DNA of 23,635 nucleotides from Stentor coeruleus (GCA_001970955.1 MPUH01001116.1:1-23635); one strand, 5' to 3'. Positions 1-9,415 are shown, counted from the stretch's first letter. Translations and numbers: made by a program. Notes: generated by a model not told the origin, from the sequence alone.

Positions 1-124
1 TTCCTAACTAATACTAATCACATTTATAAAAATGTGGATTTAAGTAGTTTATATAATTTTTAACTCCAAGAATATATTTATATTTTAATGTATTCTACTC
101 ATAATTATCATATATATAATATCA

Positions 125-859
125 ATGGCATATGGAGTAACAACAGAATGGGAAGACATACATAGAAAAATAGGTAACCTGCCTGAAAAGCCCAAAGTGC
201 CAACACAAGATGAAATTATGAGCCAAGTAATTGATGTTGTTGAACAAGCAGAACCACTTAAATACCTCTCTCATGATCAGCTTATAGAAATCCAAGACGA
301 TCTTGACGAGGATATATTTGAAAAATATCGAAAACAAAGAATAAAAGAGCTTCAAGAAGTAGCTAAAAAGCCTCGTTTTGGCACAGTTATTGAAATATCT
401 AAACAGGATTTTATACAAGAAGTCAATGATGCCCCAAAAGATGTTTTTGTTATAATCCACCTTTATCAAGATTATGTTCCTTATTGTCGACTCATTGATC
501 AATGTATGATTAGCCTTGCAAGAAAGTTCATTAATCATAAATTCATTAGAATTCAAGCAACTCGTTGTGTTGAAAACTTTAGAGATTCTGATTGCCCAGC
601 TATTATTGTTTATAAGAATTCAGAAGTTACGCATCAAATGATTGCTTGTGCTGGGTTACTTGGAGGGAATAGGATTTCTGAAGGGTCTATTGAATGGGTT
701 TTTGCACAAAAGAAAATTTGGGAGACAGAGTTGGAAGAAAACCCTGCTGAATGTATTAAGAAGAAAAATAGGGATGATGAGAGAAGGTCAAGTGATAGAA
801 GTGATTCTGATGATGATAGAGAGTATTCATCTAATCAGATACGCAAGTATAAGTTTTAG
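125..859 (+). CDS. PDCL3: Phosducin-like protein 3 / PhLP2 (PDCL3 family)
   Basis: A 244-residue protein with the layout of PhLP2/PDCL3, co-chaperones of the cytosolic chaperonin CCT that help fold tubulin and actin. Seen: an N-terminal acidic/helical segment starting with a TEWEDI motif (about 1-80), a helix carrying EKYRKQRIKEL, then a thioredoxin-like domain (about 84-200) opening with RFGTVIEISKQDF, followed by VIIHLYQDYVPYC and a LARKF..HKFIRI strand. As in phosducins, no CxxC redox motif is present. The segment ELEENP after the Trx fold matches the family, and the tail (about 212-244) is a charged, Ser/Asp/Arg-rich stretch. Length matches family members (about 240). Stop is TAG. The LRR gene follows on the same strand 193 bp downstream. 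Family assignment is firm; the CCT role is known from other eukaryotes. Confidence 0.92.
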   Translation: MAYGVTTEWEDIHRKIGNLPEKPKVPTQDEIMSQVIDVVEQAEPLKYLSHDQLIEIQDDLDEDIFEKYRKQRIKELQEVAKKPRFGTVIEISKQDFIQEVNDAPKDVFVIIHLYQDYVPYCRLIDQCMISLARKFINHKFIRIQATRCVENFRDSDCPAIIVYKNSEVTHQMIACAGLLGGNRISEGSIEWVFAQKKIWETELEENPAECIKKKNRDDERRSSDRSDSDDDREYSSNQIRKYKF

Positions 860-1052
860 GTAGAATGAAATGTTAAGTTAGATGAGGTTTTAATGATGAT
901 TATAGGTTATAAATTTTCGAATTCTAATCAAATTTCAAGTATAATCATAAACTTATTAATCAAGTATTTATTATTATTTTCAAGATAAACCTAAAGTTTT
1001 TATATCATAATTTCCATATATCTTTTATACAAAAATTTAAAAAACATAAAAT

Positions 1053-2336
1053 ATGGATACAAAGTCCGAAATCTTAGAGCGTGACCAGCTGATCAATTAT
1101 CTCCGTGAACAACTAATAAAAGTAACTGGCCAAGATGTAGAAGTCCCATACAAATGGGAAAGATTTACCGGGCCTGCGATAGCCCCAAAGTTCACCCTAG
1201 CCGCAGATACTTCGAATAAAACCTTTACCCAAGCTGTAAAAGACTTAGACCTTCCAATGCCCCCAGCAGCTGAGCCTAAAAAAGGAGATCCACCTCCAGA
1301 ACCAATCCATTGTCCAGAGTATACAAAAATAACTCTAAGCAATTATTCATATCGTGGGGTTAATAAAGATGCACTTTTAAGCTTAGTTGGAGGTATAAAA
1401 AGATTAAGCAAACTTAAAGCATTAGATTTAAGCCGTGATGCTCTTAATGATACAATGTGTCCTGAAATAGATGAACTTTTTAAATTCAATAAACTCACAA
1501 GGATCAATCTTAGCAATAATGACTTAGGAAAAGGGTTTTTAAACAAATTTTCTGAGATAATCAAAAGTGGAGGAACGCATTTAGAATGGCTTGAGTAAGA
1601 TTTATGTAGTTTGTCTGGGAATCCTTTTTCATCTGATGCTGCAGGAATTAATGCATTAACTACTAATCTTAAAAGATTAGTAAGGCTTTATTTCTTTTCG
1701 ATAAGTATTCAAGGGTCTTCTGTAGATACGTTTATCAAAAGTATTATGCAGATAAAAAATATCACTAATTTCGGACTTCCTCAATCTAGAATCCCTGCTG
1801 GGGCTATAACAACTTTTGAGTCACTTTGTAGTATTAATCTGAGTCAATGTTATCTTGATAGTAGATCAATAGTGATTATCTCAGAAACTTTAAAACATAA
1901 TCGAATCCTTGTCAAACTTGATCTAAGTCATAATGGAATCAGCACAAATATAGGCCGATATTTAGCGATGGCTTTAAGACTTAACAACTCTTTAACGATA
2001 CTAAATCTTGCTCATAATGATTTAGGTGATGGATTTTGTCAGATACTATTACAAGAATTAAGAAATAATCAAACTTTATATGAATGTAATCTTAGTGGAA
2101 ACCCTTTTGCTCAAGTTGGTGCAGATGCTCTTATGCTGTTGATACAAGAAACAAAAATCGGTTCTTTAGGAAATCTTGACCTTAATAGATCTTTATCAGT
2201 TACAGCAAGAGAAGGGCTTAAAGGTTCATTAGGGGTTTTTAAAAATGAATATAAACTTTTAGCCCCTATAGAAGAAACTAACCCATTTGGCACTTTTACC
2301 ATCCTTCCATGGAATCTTACTAATGCAATAGGATAA
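1053..2336 (+). CDS. Leucine-rich repeat protein with one 15-nt intron
   Basis: Two exons, 1053-1594 and 1610-2336, joined across a 15-nt intron, give 422 residues. Without removing the intron the frame stops at TAA 1596-1598, inside an LRR; splicing restores the repeat core HLEWLDLSGNPF. Residues 1 to about 100 are not repeats and include a Pro-rich linker (PMPPAAEPKKGDPPPEP). From about 105 to 380 there are ribonuclease-inhibitor-type LRRs of about 28 residues, seen in LKALDLSRDALND, LTRINLSNNDLGKG, LVKLDLSHNGIS, LTILNLAHNDLGDG and LYECNLSGNPF. Such LRR solenoids bind proteins; ciliates have many, some of them axonemal (for example DRC5-like), but nothing here fixes a partner. Stop TAA. The 3' end faces the next gene across only 23 bp. 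Function unknown. Confidence 0.9.
1595..1609 (+). other. 15-nt spliceosomal intron
   Basis: GTAAGATTTATGTAG, exactly 15 nt, GT...AG, phase 2: the codon GA|T (Asp) is split. It contains an in-frame TAA, and its removal restores an uninterrupted LRR consensus with no frame change elsewhere. Introns of 15-16 nt are the standard class in heterotrich ciliates (Stentor, Blepharisma). It is the only intron clearly required by any gene in the window. Confidence 0.92.
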
Positions 2337-2359
2337 GTTATTTATTTAACAATTTTAGA

Positions 2360-3058
2360 TTAGTCAATTAAAGCAAGTCTTATTTGGAAACTCCATAGTA
2401 TTGTTTCTAGGAATGAATCATTTGAGATACGATTGATGAATTCTCCCTTTCTTATAGGTTTTTTTTCAGCAAAAAGTATTGAAGTTACATCTGACATCAT
2501 TTGAATTTTATTTTTTAACAGGCAAGATGTATACTGTGATAAACGGTCTTCTGGTATTGAAAAACTTCCTGCTTCAATATCGGTATTTATAGCTATGCGG
2601 GGGATTTTCTGAACGGAAATATCAATAAGATCTGAAAGTACATGTTTAAAATCTCCTTCTTGTAAATGGTGATTATCAGTCTGACATAAATCAAATAGAA
2701 TCGCAGCTTTTTCTTCAGGAATCCCTGCAGAGAGTAGGACTCCAAACATAATTACCGTTTTTACATCATAAAGTCTTTTTGGGTTTTGCAAAAGTTTGAG
2801 CATGCATATTATATGGTCTTTAGGTGAAGTAAATATCTCAACTTCAAAATTTAATTCGGTCATTGCTTTTCTTAGCTGGGCAATACTTAATACACCATTA
2901 CTTGAGTTTTTAAGTACTGCATCAGTTAAGTCTTGAAGTCTAACAGAAGCGAATGGTAAAGATTTCTCTTTCATGGTTATAATAGTTTCTTCTTCTGATA
3001 AAGCAAGCTGATGAAACTTGTTTTTTACGGCATTCATCTTCTCAGAACAACAACCCAT
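2360..3058 (-). CDS. N-terminally acylated protein with degenerate EF-hand-like segments
   Basis: A 232-residue protein starting MGCCSEKM. Gly2 plus Cys3/Cys4 is the classic signal for N-myristoylation and nearby palmitoylation, suggesting membrane attachment. The rest is helical, with the rhythm of a neuronal-calcium-sensor/calcineurin-B-like protein: residues 121-138 (LFDLCQTDNHHLQEGDF) resemble an EF-hand helix-loop-helix, and 194-210 (ILFAEKKPIRKGEF) a second. Both lack most Ca2+-coordinating acidic residues, so calcium binding is doubtful. No transmembrane segment. Stop TAA. It converges on the LRR gene with a 23-bp gap. The acylation reading is good; the EF-hand relationship is inferred from pattern only, and the specific function is unknown. 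Confidence 0.8.
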   Translation of the reverse strand: MGCCSEKMNAVKNKFHQLALSEEETIITMKEKSLPFASVRLQDLTDAVLKNSSNGVLSIAQLRKAMTELNFEVEIFTSPKDHIICMLKLLQNPKRLYDVKTVIMFGVLLSAGIPEEKAAILFDLCQTDNHHLQEGDFKHVLSDLIDISVQKIPRIAINTDIEAGSFSIPEDRLSQYTSCLLKNKIQMMSDVTSILFAEKKPIRKGEFINRISNDSFLETILWSFQIRLALID

Positions 3059-4355
3059 AATTATTTATATTTACTTTATTCCATATTATAATCTATTGGC
3101 CTTTTTTTAACTTTGAAATTATGGCAATAAAGTATAATAATTGACTAAGAAAAAATATAATTTTAGGGTTTTGCATAATATTTTGTAAAATGTTAAGGAT
3201 AAATATTTAGTTTTGGAGATTATGAGGAAATTGAGAATAGTGTGATGAAAGTTTTATTTTAGTATCCTCTGAAATTAATGTAGTGGCTGGGTATTGTGAA
3301 TTGGATTGAAAGGGAGTAAAATATTTTTGGTAGCTACAAGCTTTATGGTAAAAATCGATTGGATTAGCAAATGGATGATTTTATGAATTTTATAGGATAA
3401 GTATTAGTTAAATTAAATAAATTAAGGGTATTGAATGGAAAAATTAGCGTTGATTTAGAGAAAATATGTGTTTAGTTTTGGATAGTCTTATTTAAAAAGA
3501 CTATTTGCTTTGGAACTTTAACTTAGAGTAAAAAAATTATATTATTAAGGTTTAAGGGATAAAATGTGTAAATATATAGTTCAACATAAAATATTTATCT
3601 TTTAATTATATATAGATTATTGTTAACTGTATTTTTTCATATTGCATATACTTAAATTACTTACACCTACTCATAAATCGCAATTTCCAACAGCAAATTC
3701 AAATTTAAATAATACCTTAAATCAATAAACCAATTTTTTACCTAGAAATTTATCTTATTATTTCAATTTAATCCGCAAAAAAAAATGCCCAAATTCCTGA
3801 CACTATTTTATACACATGTACAAAAATACTTTTATATATTCTTATTTGTATAAATATTTTTATATCCTTACATACAAAAGTACTTTCATATATCATTTAT
3901 AATTTCTATTGATATATATTATATATTATAAAATCTAAACCGAGTAGCATACTTATAATAGTTTTATCTAATAATCTATTTTAATAATTATAACTTTCTT
4001 ATACGATATCATTTATATTATATCAAAAAAAATATTTTTCTCCCTTATTCTTCACTAATAAGACTGTTCTGTGGCAATGCAGACTTTAATAGCTAAGGAG
4101 AAAAATTGAAAAGAAGAAATTATAGAAAAATACATAGACCAAAGCTCTTCAAAGTCTAAATACCTCTGGCTATCGACTAGATTTTGATTTTCAAACCATG
4201 AAAAATTACAAAAAAAATTTCCATCGCAAAGAAATGCTTAATTAATAAAACGCAAAGACCAGAACGAATATTGTATTATCTCTCCTTTCTATTACTATAA
4301 ATCATCAAACAAACTCCTTTTCCATCATCTGCCAAAAAAATAATTAAATTATCTA
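3059..4355. other. Intergenic region, no convincing gene
   Basis: About 1.3 kb between two minus-strand genes. The left half (to about 3570) is G-rich and C-poor on the + strand, the right half (from about 3600) C-rich and G-poor. On the minus strand, 4237-4055 is a 60-codon open stretch with less AT-biased codons (it includes DSQRYLDFEELWSMYF) ending in TAG, but it has no upstream ATG. A GT...AG 15-mer overlapping its 5' end could extend it only to another stop. It may be chance or decayed coding sequence. Nothing else was recognised. Confidence 0.5.
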
Positions 4356-4925
4356 CTAAACCTTATTCAAGCACATTGGACAGCACTTTTTGCCTTTAGT
4401 AAACCAATCATTCACACAATTCATATGGAAATTATGAAAACAAGGCAAGGTTTTTACTTTTTCATTTTTCTGATAAAGCTCATAACAAATCGAGCACTTT
4501 TCACTATCATTCTTTTCTTTATTGTAATTATAAACCCCATCATCTTTTTTATTTTTTTTAGAATAGCTCTTAAATACATTCTGCTCTGGCATAACATTAG
4601 ATAATGCTTCATCAACATTTTCACAAATATCAACAAGTAATGCTATACTATCATGATCTAAACCAATTTCTGTAAGTTTATCAAAGATTTCTTGTTTATT
4701 AGGAGGAAGATTTTTATATTTATTTGAACTAAGTACTTTTTCTTCTTCAATCTTAGGTAATACTTTTTTTATAGAAGACTCAGCAAAAGCAATTTTAAAA
4801 TTAGAAAATTTTCTGCTTAGAATGAATGCTTCTTGATTTGGGACACCTTTAGTTAATAATCCTTGCTCAATCATATAGGATATTTCTTCAGAGACTGAAC
4901 AGGTAAGTTTTCCGTGTCTATGCAT
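4356..4925 (-). CDS. UBA-like + RING-H2 E3 ubiquitin ligase
   Basis: A 189-residue protein with a C-terminal RING-H2 finger. Metal ligands are C144-x2-C147, C162-x-H164, H167-x2-C170 and C182-x2-C185 (CSICYEL ... LPCFHNFHMNC ... CCPMC), a complete cross-brace set with Trp174 at the usual E2-contact position. Before it, about 78-111 (EIFDKLTEIGLDHDSIALLVDICENVDEAL) is a short three-helix pattern like a UBA/CUE ubiquitin-binding domain, then a Lys/Asn/Asp-rich linker. No membrane segment. RING-H2 proteins of this kind bring an E2~ubiquitin to a substrate; the substrate cannot be inferred. Stop TAG. The RING call is secure, the UBA-like call moderate. Confidence 0.88.
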   Translation of the reverse strand: MHRHGKLTCSVSEEISYMIEQGLLTKGVPNQEAFILSRKFSNFKIAFAESSIKKVLPKIEEEKVLSSNKYKNLPPNKQEIFDKLTEIGLDHDSIALLVDICENVDEALSNVMPEQNVFKSYSKKNKKDDGVYNYNKEKNDSEKCSICYELYQKNEKVKTLPCFHNFHMNCVNDWFTKGKKCCPMCLNKV

Positions 4926-5556
4926 ATAATTATAGAATTTCTTAAATACAATGATGAGTTTTTAGATAATGAATGTATTTATAATAAGAAGGGATTATTA
5001 AATGTTGTGGGTGTTATGAGTTTATAAGAAAGGAAATTATGTTGCTGAATGATTTTTTAGATGTAGGTTTTTAAACATAATTTATTTGGTATAGATAGTT
5101 TTCTTTAGATATATAGCCGTTTATTGTATATATTGTTTATATTATTGGAATATATAATTTTAGATAGTAATTTATAGTATGAGAATAGCATTAAATATTG
5201 AGATTATATGAAATGGTAAAGTAAAGTATATCAATTGTAAAAATTATGATATTTTTTATATGATATTTGCGAGAAAATGACTTTAAATCTTATTGGCTTC
5301 AACAAGGTGGTAATTTGACTGCACCGATATTGAAATTTTACTAATTGTGATTATATATAAATAAGCTCTAAATAATTCTAACAGGAGCTTAATGAGCCCT
5401 TGACCAATTCATATATATTTTCCACATAATCAAAAATTGTTAAGACATCGTTTTTGATATATAAAACAACTAAGATTCAAAAAAAAAATTATGATATAAT
5501 ATAATGAAGCTAAAAATAAAGTATAATCTTATGATTCAAGAGAGTCCATAAAAAAA

Positions 5557-5941
5557 AATCAAGTGATCGACAATAAAACTTTAGACATAGTGATAATTTT
5601 ATTATAAAAAGTCCATAATAACTATGGTGAAGTATTAATGGTATGAGCTTAGAACTAAAAGGCTTTTAGTAAATTTAAATACCGATAAGCTTTTATCCTT
5701 TAGTAATAAAGGAATAAAAAGTAATAACAATAACCAAAATAAAATCGAAGTTTATAATTCCAAAAATTATAATAATTATGAAGATATCAAATTAGCTGAA
5801 GATTTAAGACTCTTTTGAAGAATGTGTAAAATGATTTCATAGAATAAACGTTGATTAGGTTCTTTGGATATAATTTTAGTTAAATCAAAATTGCAATCCC
5901 TATTCAAGAAATCATTTGGTAATTTTTATTCTGTAAAATAA
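5557..5941 (+). pseudogene. Possible degenerate protein-coding remnant
   Basis: From 5639 one frame runs about 100 codons to a TAA at 5939-5941, interrupted only by TAG at 5840-5842; two TGAs in it would be Trp. The translation is not simple low-complexity sequence (it includes KRLLVNLNTDKLLSF, NYNNYEDIKLAEDLRLFW and LQSLFKKSFGNFY). A 16-nt GT...AG segment at 5632-5647 would link it in frame to an upstream open stretch (5557-5631) that contains one TAA (5605-5607). There is no credible ATG. This could be a decayed gene fragment that kept a tiny intron, or a chance opening in AT-rich DNA. No family was recognised. Confidence 0.3.
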
Positions 5942-5970
5942 TGATATACTTTTTAAGTCAATATTTAAAT

Positions 5971-6051
5971 ATCTTTATTATCTTTATTATCTTTGCTATC
6001 TTTGCTATCTTTACTATCTTTATTATCTTTGTTATCTTTGATATATTTGAT
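5971..6051. repeat. 9-bp tandem repeat (about 8-9 copies)
   Basis: Unit ATCTTTNNT: eight copies from 5971 to 6042 and a ninth degenerate copy to 6051. Variation falls at positions 7-8 (AT, AT, GC, GC, AC, AT, GT, GA). Read on the minus strand in one frame it would spell a Lys-Asp-Asn/Ser tripeptide repeat, but that frame is closed by TAG just upstream, has no ATG, and ends in TAA right after the array. Confidence 0.9.
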
Positions 6052-6639
6052 TCGTAATTTCTATTATTAAGATATAAACCTCTAAAAATATACATTTTAT
6101 GATTCCATATAAAACATAATTAATCTTACAAATACAGCCAACATAATATTTTCTATCATTTAAAACTATTCAGATATCCTCTGATATTTTAAATATCAAT
6201 TAAAAAACTACCTCGACTTATAAAATCAAACTTTTCAATATTCCAGTTCTTTTTCCTCTACCCATAAATCTCATTTCTGTAGTAAATTAATTATGGTATT
6301 TCACCACTAGCAAGGCTCTTTCAACTATAAATTCATTAGCATTTATAAAACGGCAGAATTCTAACTAGTTTTCATAGGATTTCAAAACTTTTCGATAACT
6401 TTCATCTAAAAAATAAAAAATTCAAGTTCTTTTTTCCTCAACCATTTGCATAATAATTATTTTACCAAATAAATCTCCCAAAACACCCTTATAAATACGT
6501 AAATTCCTCAGCTTAATACTACAATAAACTATTGTTAATTATATAAATTCATTTTTCTCATATAAATTTTATCTTAATCAATTTCCTTCATAGAAAAGTT
6601 TTTAGCCTATAAAACTATATCAATGTATAAAAAAGATTA

Positions 6640-6909
6640 TTATTTAAATAATGAAGGAAGTCTTGTTGTGCAAACTGTAGGATTATACAGCATTCGGCTT
6701 AAAAATAAATAATTTTTTTCAAGGGTGAGAATTGGGACATTTGCTTGTTTTTTCATTTCAATAATTACTGCCGCTTCTTCTTTCTTTAAATGCTCTGAGT
6801 GCTTCTTGTTTATATGTGAAGGGAAATTTAGAGGAATTTCATCATCACTGATGACATTTTGTTTGGGCAATCGATTCTTTGGTGCTGATACGCATGCACA
6901 AGTTCCCAT
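6640..6909 (-). CDS. Small MGxC acylated protein, paralogue A
   Basis: An 89-residue protein starting MGTCACVSAP. The frame is open 11 codons further upstream (to 6942), but starting at 6909 puts Gly2 and Cys4/Cys6 at the N-terminus, a myristoylation/palmitoylation signal also used by its neighbours, so this start is preferred. The middle is charged and helical (about 38-60), and the C-terminal part holds VPILTLEKNYLFLSR, closely matching a segment of the small protein encoded at 7466-7723. No known domain. Stop TAA. It may be a small membrane-tethered helical protein; function unknown. Confidence 0.68.
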   Translation of the reverse strand: MGTCACVSAPKNRLPKQNVISDDEIPLNFPSHINKKHSEHLKKEEAAVIIEMKKQANVPILTLEKNYLFLSRMLYNPTVCTTRLPSLFK

Positions 6910-6942
6910 ATTTATTAATATAGCATTCAATAATCTAAACAT

Positions 6943-7465
6943 GACATTACTGAAAATAAACAGTTTCTTTGAATATCTTCATCACAATTTCTAAGTAAAG
7001 TATAAAAGTATTTTGATTCAAATAAAATTGAGGTGAAAATAAAAATTTATAAAACAATACCTAAAATCACTAAATAAAATCAAAATAAATGTTATTCCTA
7101 AAATCACTAAATAAAATCAAAATAAATGTTATTTATATTTTCTAGAGTGTCAAAAAAATTCCAAAGCTCAACATCATTTTTTTTGACCCTTTTGTATATA
7201 AATAAAAAAATGTTAGTTTTACGATTATTTTTTAAACAAAAAAATGCATACTTTCCAATACAAAATCAATCTGTTCTTAATAACTATGCATAATAATACA
7301 CATTTAAACCTTTAAATATAAAATACAATAATTTTATTCATAGGCAAAATATTTTATTTAAATTAAATCAAACATAAAGAATGAATAATACTTTAAGAAA
7401 AAAAATCTTAATACAAACTATTTATATCTTTATAAAAGAGATTGTGTATAATTTGATTATCTACA
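6943..7465. other. Intergenic region with a 37-bp tandem duplication
   Basis: Lies between the two small minus-strand genes; apart from the duplication at 7060-7133 it is AT-rich sequence in which no gene or RNA was recognised. Confidence 0.6.
7060..7133. repeat. 37-bp perfect tandem duplication
   Basis: Two adjacent identical copies, 7060-7096 and 7097-7133, beginning CCTAAAATCACT and ending AATGTTATT. It sits in the 5' flank of the minus-strand gene ending at 6640. The perfect identity suggests a recent slippage or duplication event. Confidence 0.95.
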
Positions 7466-7723
7466 TTATAATGATTTCGAAATCTTTTTAATTGTGTGTC
7501 GCTTGATGTATAGTAGGCTTTTTTCAATTTCTAGTTTCGGAACCAGGATAAATTTTCGAAACTTCTCTTCTCGTTTCAATCTTTTCTCAAGAGCTTGTTC
7601 TTTTTCTTCATATTTTTTCATCATATTGTGTTTATGTGTTAATTTTTGTTTGTTTTCAAAGTCAGGTTTGTAGCTGAAAAATGACTGTTCTTTGCTTTTT
7701 GCGATATTCACGCAAGATCCCAT
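7466..7723 (-). CDS. Small MGxC acylated protein, paralogue B
   Basis: An 85-residue basic protein starting MGSCVNIAKSKEQ. Gly2 and Cys4 again form a myristoylation/palmitoylation-type N-terminus, and the following Lys residues would add membrane affinity. A long charged helix (about 33-57, KKYEEKEQALEKRLKREEKF) precedes VPKLEIEKSLLYIKR, which aligns without gaps with VPILTLEKNYLFLSR of the protein at 6640-6909 (7 of 15 identical, most others conservative). The two therefore look like paralogues, about 550 bp apart on the same strand. Stop TAA. No known domain and no function can be assigned. Confidence 0.72.
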   Translation of the reverse strand: MGSCVNIAKSKEQSFFSYKPDFENKQKLTHKHNMMKKYEEKEQALEKRLKREEKFRKFILVPKLEIEKSLLYIKRHTIKKISKSL

Positions 7724-8626
7724 TTATATCTGATGTATCTGCTAAAGTTTCTGAAGATATGGTTTAAAATCACAATAAGTTATTATACCTTTAATATTAT
7801 ATGAAGTGATTATTTAAAAAATAATTTTTGTATGTAAAAAGATAAAGTTAGAATTATTATAAATACTTTAAATACTAACTCTTATTGTGAGGTATACAAT
7901 AAAACGATTATTTTTATTTTATTAGCTAGAATTGACAATTTTGGAGTTTTTGTATATTAAAATAAGATAATTTATTTTAGCTTTAGTTTTTCTTAGCTAA
8001 ATATTAAAGTTTCGCATAGAGTTAGGTATAAATTTCAAATTTTTATGTTTGATTTTATTATTTGAAATATTATATGATGCTATTTTTATATTTTTTTGAA
8101 ATGAACAGAGGAAAATTTGAAATTATATAGATATAAATGCATAAGTTGATGAGTTTAAATAAAAATTTTAGTGCTTGATGTCTGCTTTTGTGGGGATAAC
8201 TTTTATTTTGATACATAAAGTATTTCAAAACTACATAATTAGATTTTTTTTCATAAGCCACTAAATATCAGAAGAAATGAAAAATTCCAACACTTCCCTA
8301 GCTTTTAGTCTCTTTATATATAAAGTTATCAAAGAAAATTCAAAATGTAAATTTTGCTTAGTTTATTACTATTACCTATTCAAATTTCCCATTCTATCAA
8401 ACTTTAATATCATCATCAATCTACCTAAAAATACTTCAATACTAAAATCAGTGCATTTTACCTAATACCCTAATTATAAATATTCCATACTCTTTCTTCT
8501 AAAAGCAAATCCATTCAAAATTTTAATAAAATTCCCACAGCTAACCCAACACCAACTTATCTTCCTTTCATCATCCTATCCTAAAAACCCATCAAATTCA
8601 TCCTCTTAAGTTTATCTAAGTTAATT
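7724..8626. other. Intergenic region, nothing recognised
   Basis: About 0.9 kb between two minus-strand genes. G-rich/C-poor to about 8270, then sharply C-rich (8521-8580 has 20 C and 1 G). Short open stretches on both strands near 8070-8465 look like chance openings made of AT-rich codons. No RNA gene or repeat was seen. Confidence 0.5.
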
Positions 8627-9415
8627 CTAAACTGCATCTGGGAACCTTCTAGCTTGTTCTTCCAAAATAGTTTCCTTAACACCATTTCCTTTAGGTAAAG
8701 CAATAAGTGCCTTCTTCCCTTTTCCAATAACAAAAGCATTAATCTGCCTAGTAGTAAAAGTATGTCCATGTGTATCTCTAACATGTACAATATCAAACCC
8801 ACCATCATGCTTTTCAGTATGGCTAATAACCCCAACTCTTCCAGTATTTTTCCCACCAGAAATCATAATCAAATTCCCAGACTCAAACTTGACAAACTCG
8901 GCAATTTCATTTTTCACTAAGTCTAACTTGATTGAATCATTGACTTTTACATCAGGATGTGGGTATCTTATAGTCCTCCCATCATGAGTAACTAAATAAG
9001 GTACATGATTTGGGGCAACTAATCTTCTTTTAACCTTACAAAGTTTGTATTTAGCCTCTTCAGCATCAATTGGATGCATAACAAATCTACCTTTAACATC
9101 ATAAAGTAATCTAAAATGCTCATTTGTGGTTGTGATTGAAATCACGTCTTGGAAGCCTGCTGGGAATTTCGGGTCTGTTCTAGGTTTGCCGTCAACTCTT
9201 ACATGTCCTCCTTTTTCGTGCATAATCATCATTGCTTCTCTTTTAGATAAGGCATATCTCAATCTATTTCTTAGGCATATCATCAAAGGTAAGCATTCTC
9301 GTCGTTTGTGTGGCCCGGTTGAAGGTCTTGGAGCCCATGTCCCTCCCATTTTCCCTAACATCCAGTGGTGAGGAGCATTTACTCTTTTAAGATGCTTCTT
9401 TGGACCTCTTGCCAT
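8627..9415 (-). CDS. RPS4: 40S ribosomal protein eS4
   Basis: A full-length 262-residue eS4 (family about 260). It starts with the family hallmark [15 protein letters not shown], then [20 protein letters not shown]. The S4-like RNA-binding segment follows at about 42-105 ([33 protein letters not shown]). The central eS4 domain contains [23 protein letters not shown]-type segment (about 178-212, with GGKNTGRVG) and the C-terminal [17 protein letters not shown] complete it. It is a small-subunit structural protein needed for 18S rRNA binding. No introns; both Trp codons are TGG, as expected for a highly expressed gene. Stop TAG. It is divergent from Atg8 with about 240 bp between start codons. 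Confidence 0.98.
   Translation of the reverse strand: MARGPKKHLKRVNAPHHWMLGKMGGTWAPRPSTGPHKRRECLPLMICLRNRLRYALSKREAMMIMHEKGGHVRVDGKPRTDPKFPAGFQDVISITTTNEHFRLLYDVKGRFVMHPIDAEEAKYKLCKVKRRLVAPNHVPYLVTHDGRTIRYPHPDVKVNDSIKLDLVKNEIAEFVKFESGNLIMISGGKNTGRVGVISHTEKHDGGFDIVHVRDTHGHTFTTRQINAFVIGKGKKALIALPKGNGVKETILEEQARRFPDAV

Larger units (their letters stand above)
4926..6639. other. Gene-poor region with repeat and possible decayed coding sequence
   Basis: About 1.7 kb without an intact gene. G-rich on the + strand to about 5380, C-rich from about 6060. It holds the possible degenerate gene at 5557-5941 and the 9-bp minisatellite at 5971-6051. A short imperfect inverted repeat (AAGCTC ... GAGCTT, about 5363-5390) is also present but too weak to name. 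Nothing else was recognised. Confidence 0.5.

Noticed and set aside
122-556. Long minus-strand open frame opposite PDCL3
   Set aside because: It lies antisense to a confidently identified conserved gene and has no family resemblance.
4055-4237. Minus-strand open stretch of 60 codons downstream of the RING gene
   Set aside because: No ATG near its 5' end; an upstream 15-mer GT...AG (GTTTTATTAATTAAG) extends it only to a further TAG. Not enough to call a gene, though its codons are less AT-biased than the surroundings.
5363-5390. Imperfect inverted repeat AAGCTC...GAGCTT
   Set aside because: A 6-bp stem with a long loop is common by chance and is not next to a gene end.
9353-9360. CCCTAACA, like a heterotrich telomere unit
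   Set aside because: Single copy, and it encodes part of the conserved Met-Leu-Gly-Lys of eS4 on the minus strand, so it is coding sequence, not a telomere or chromosome-break site.
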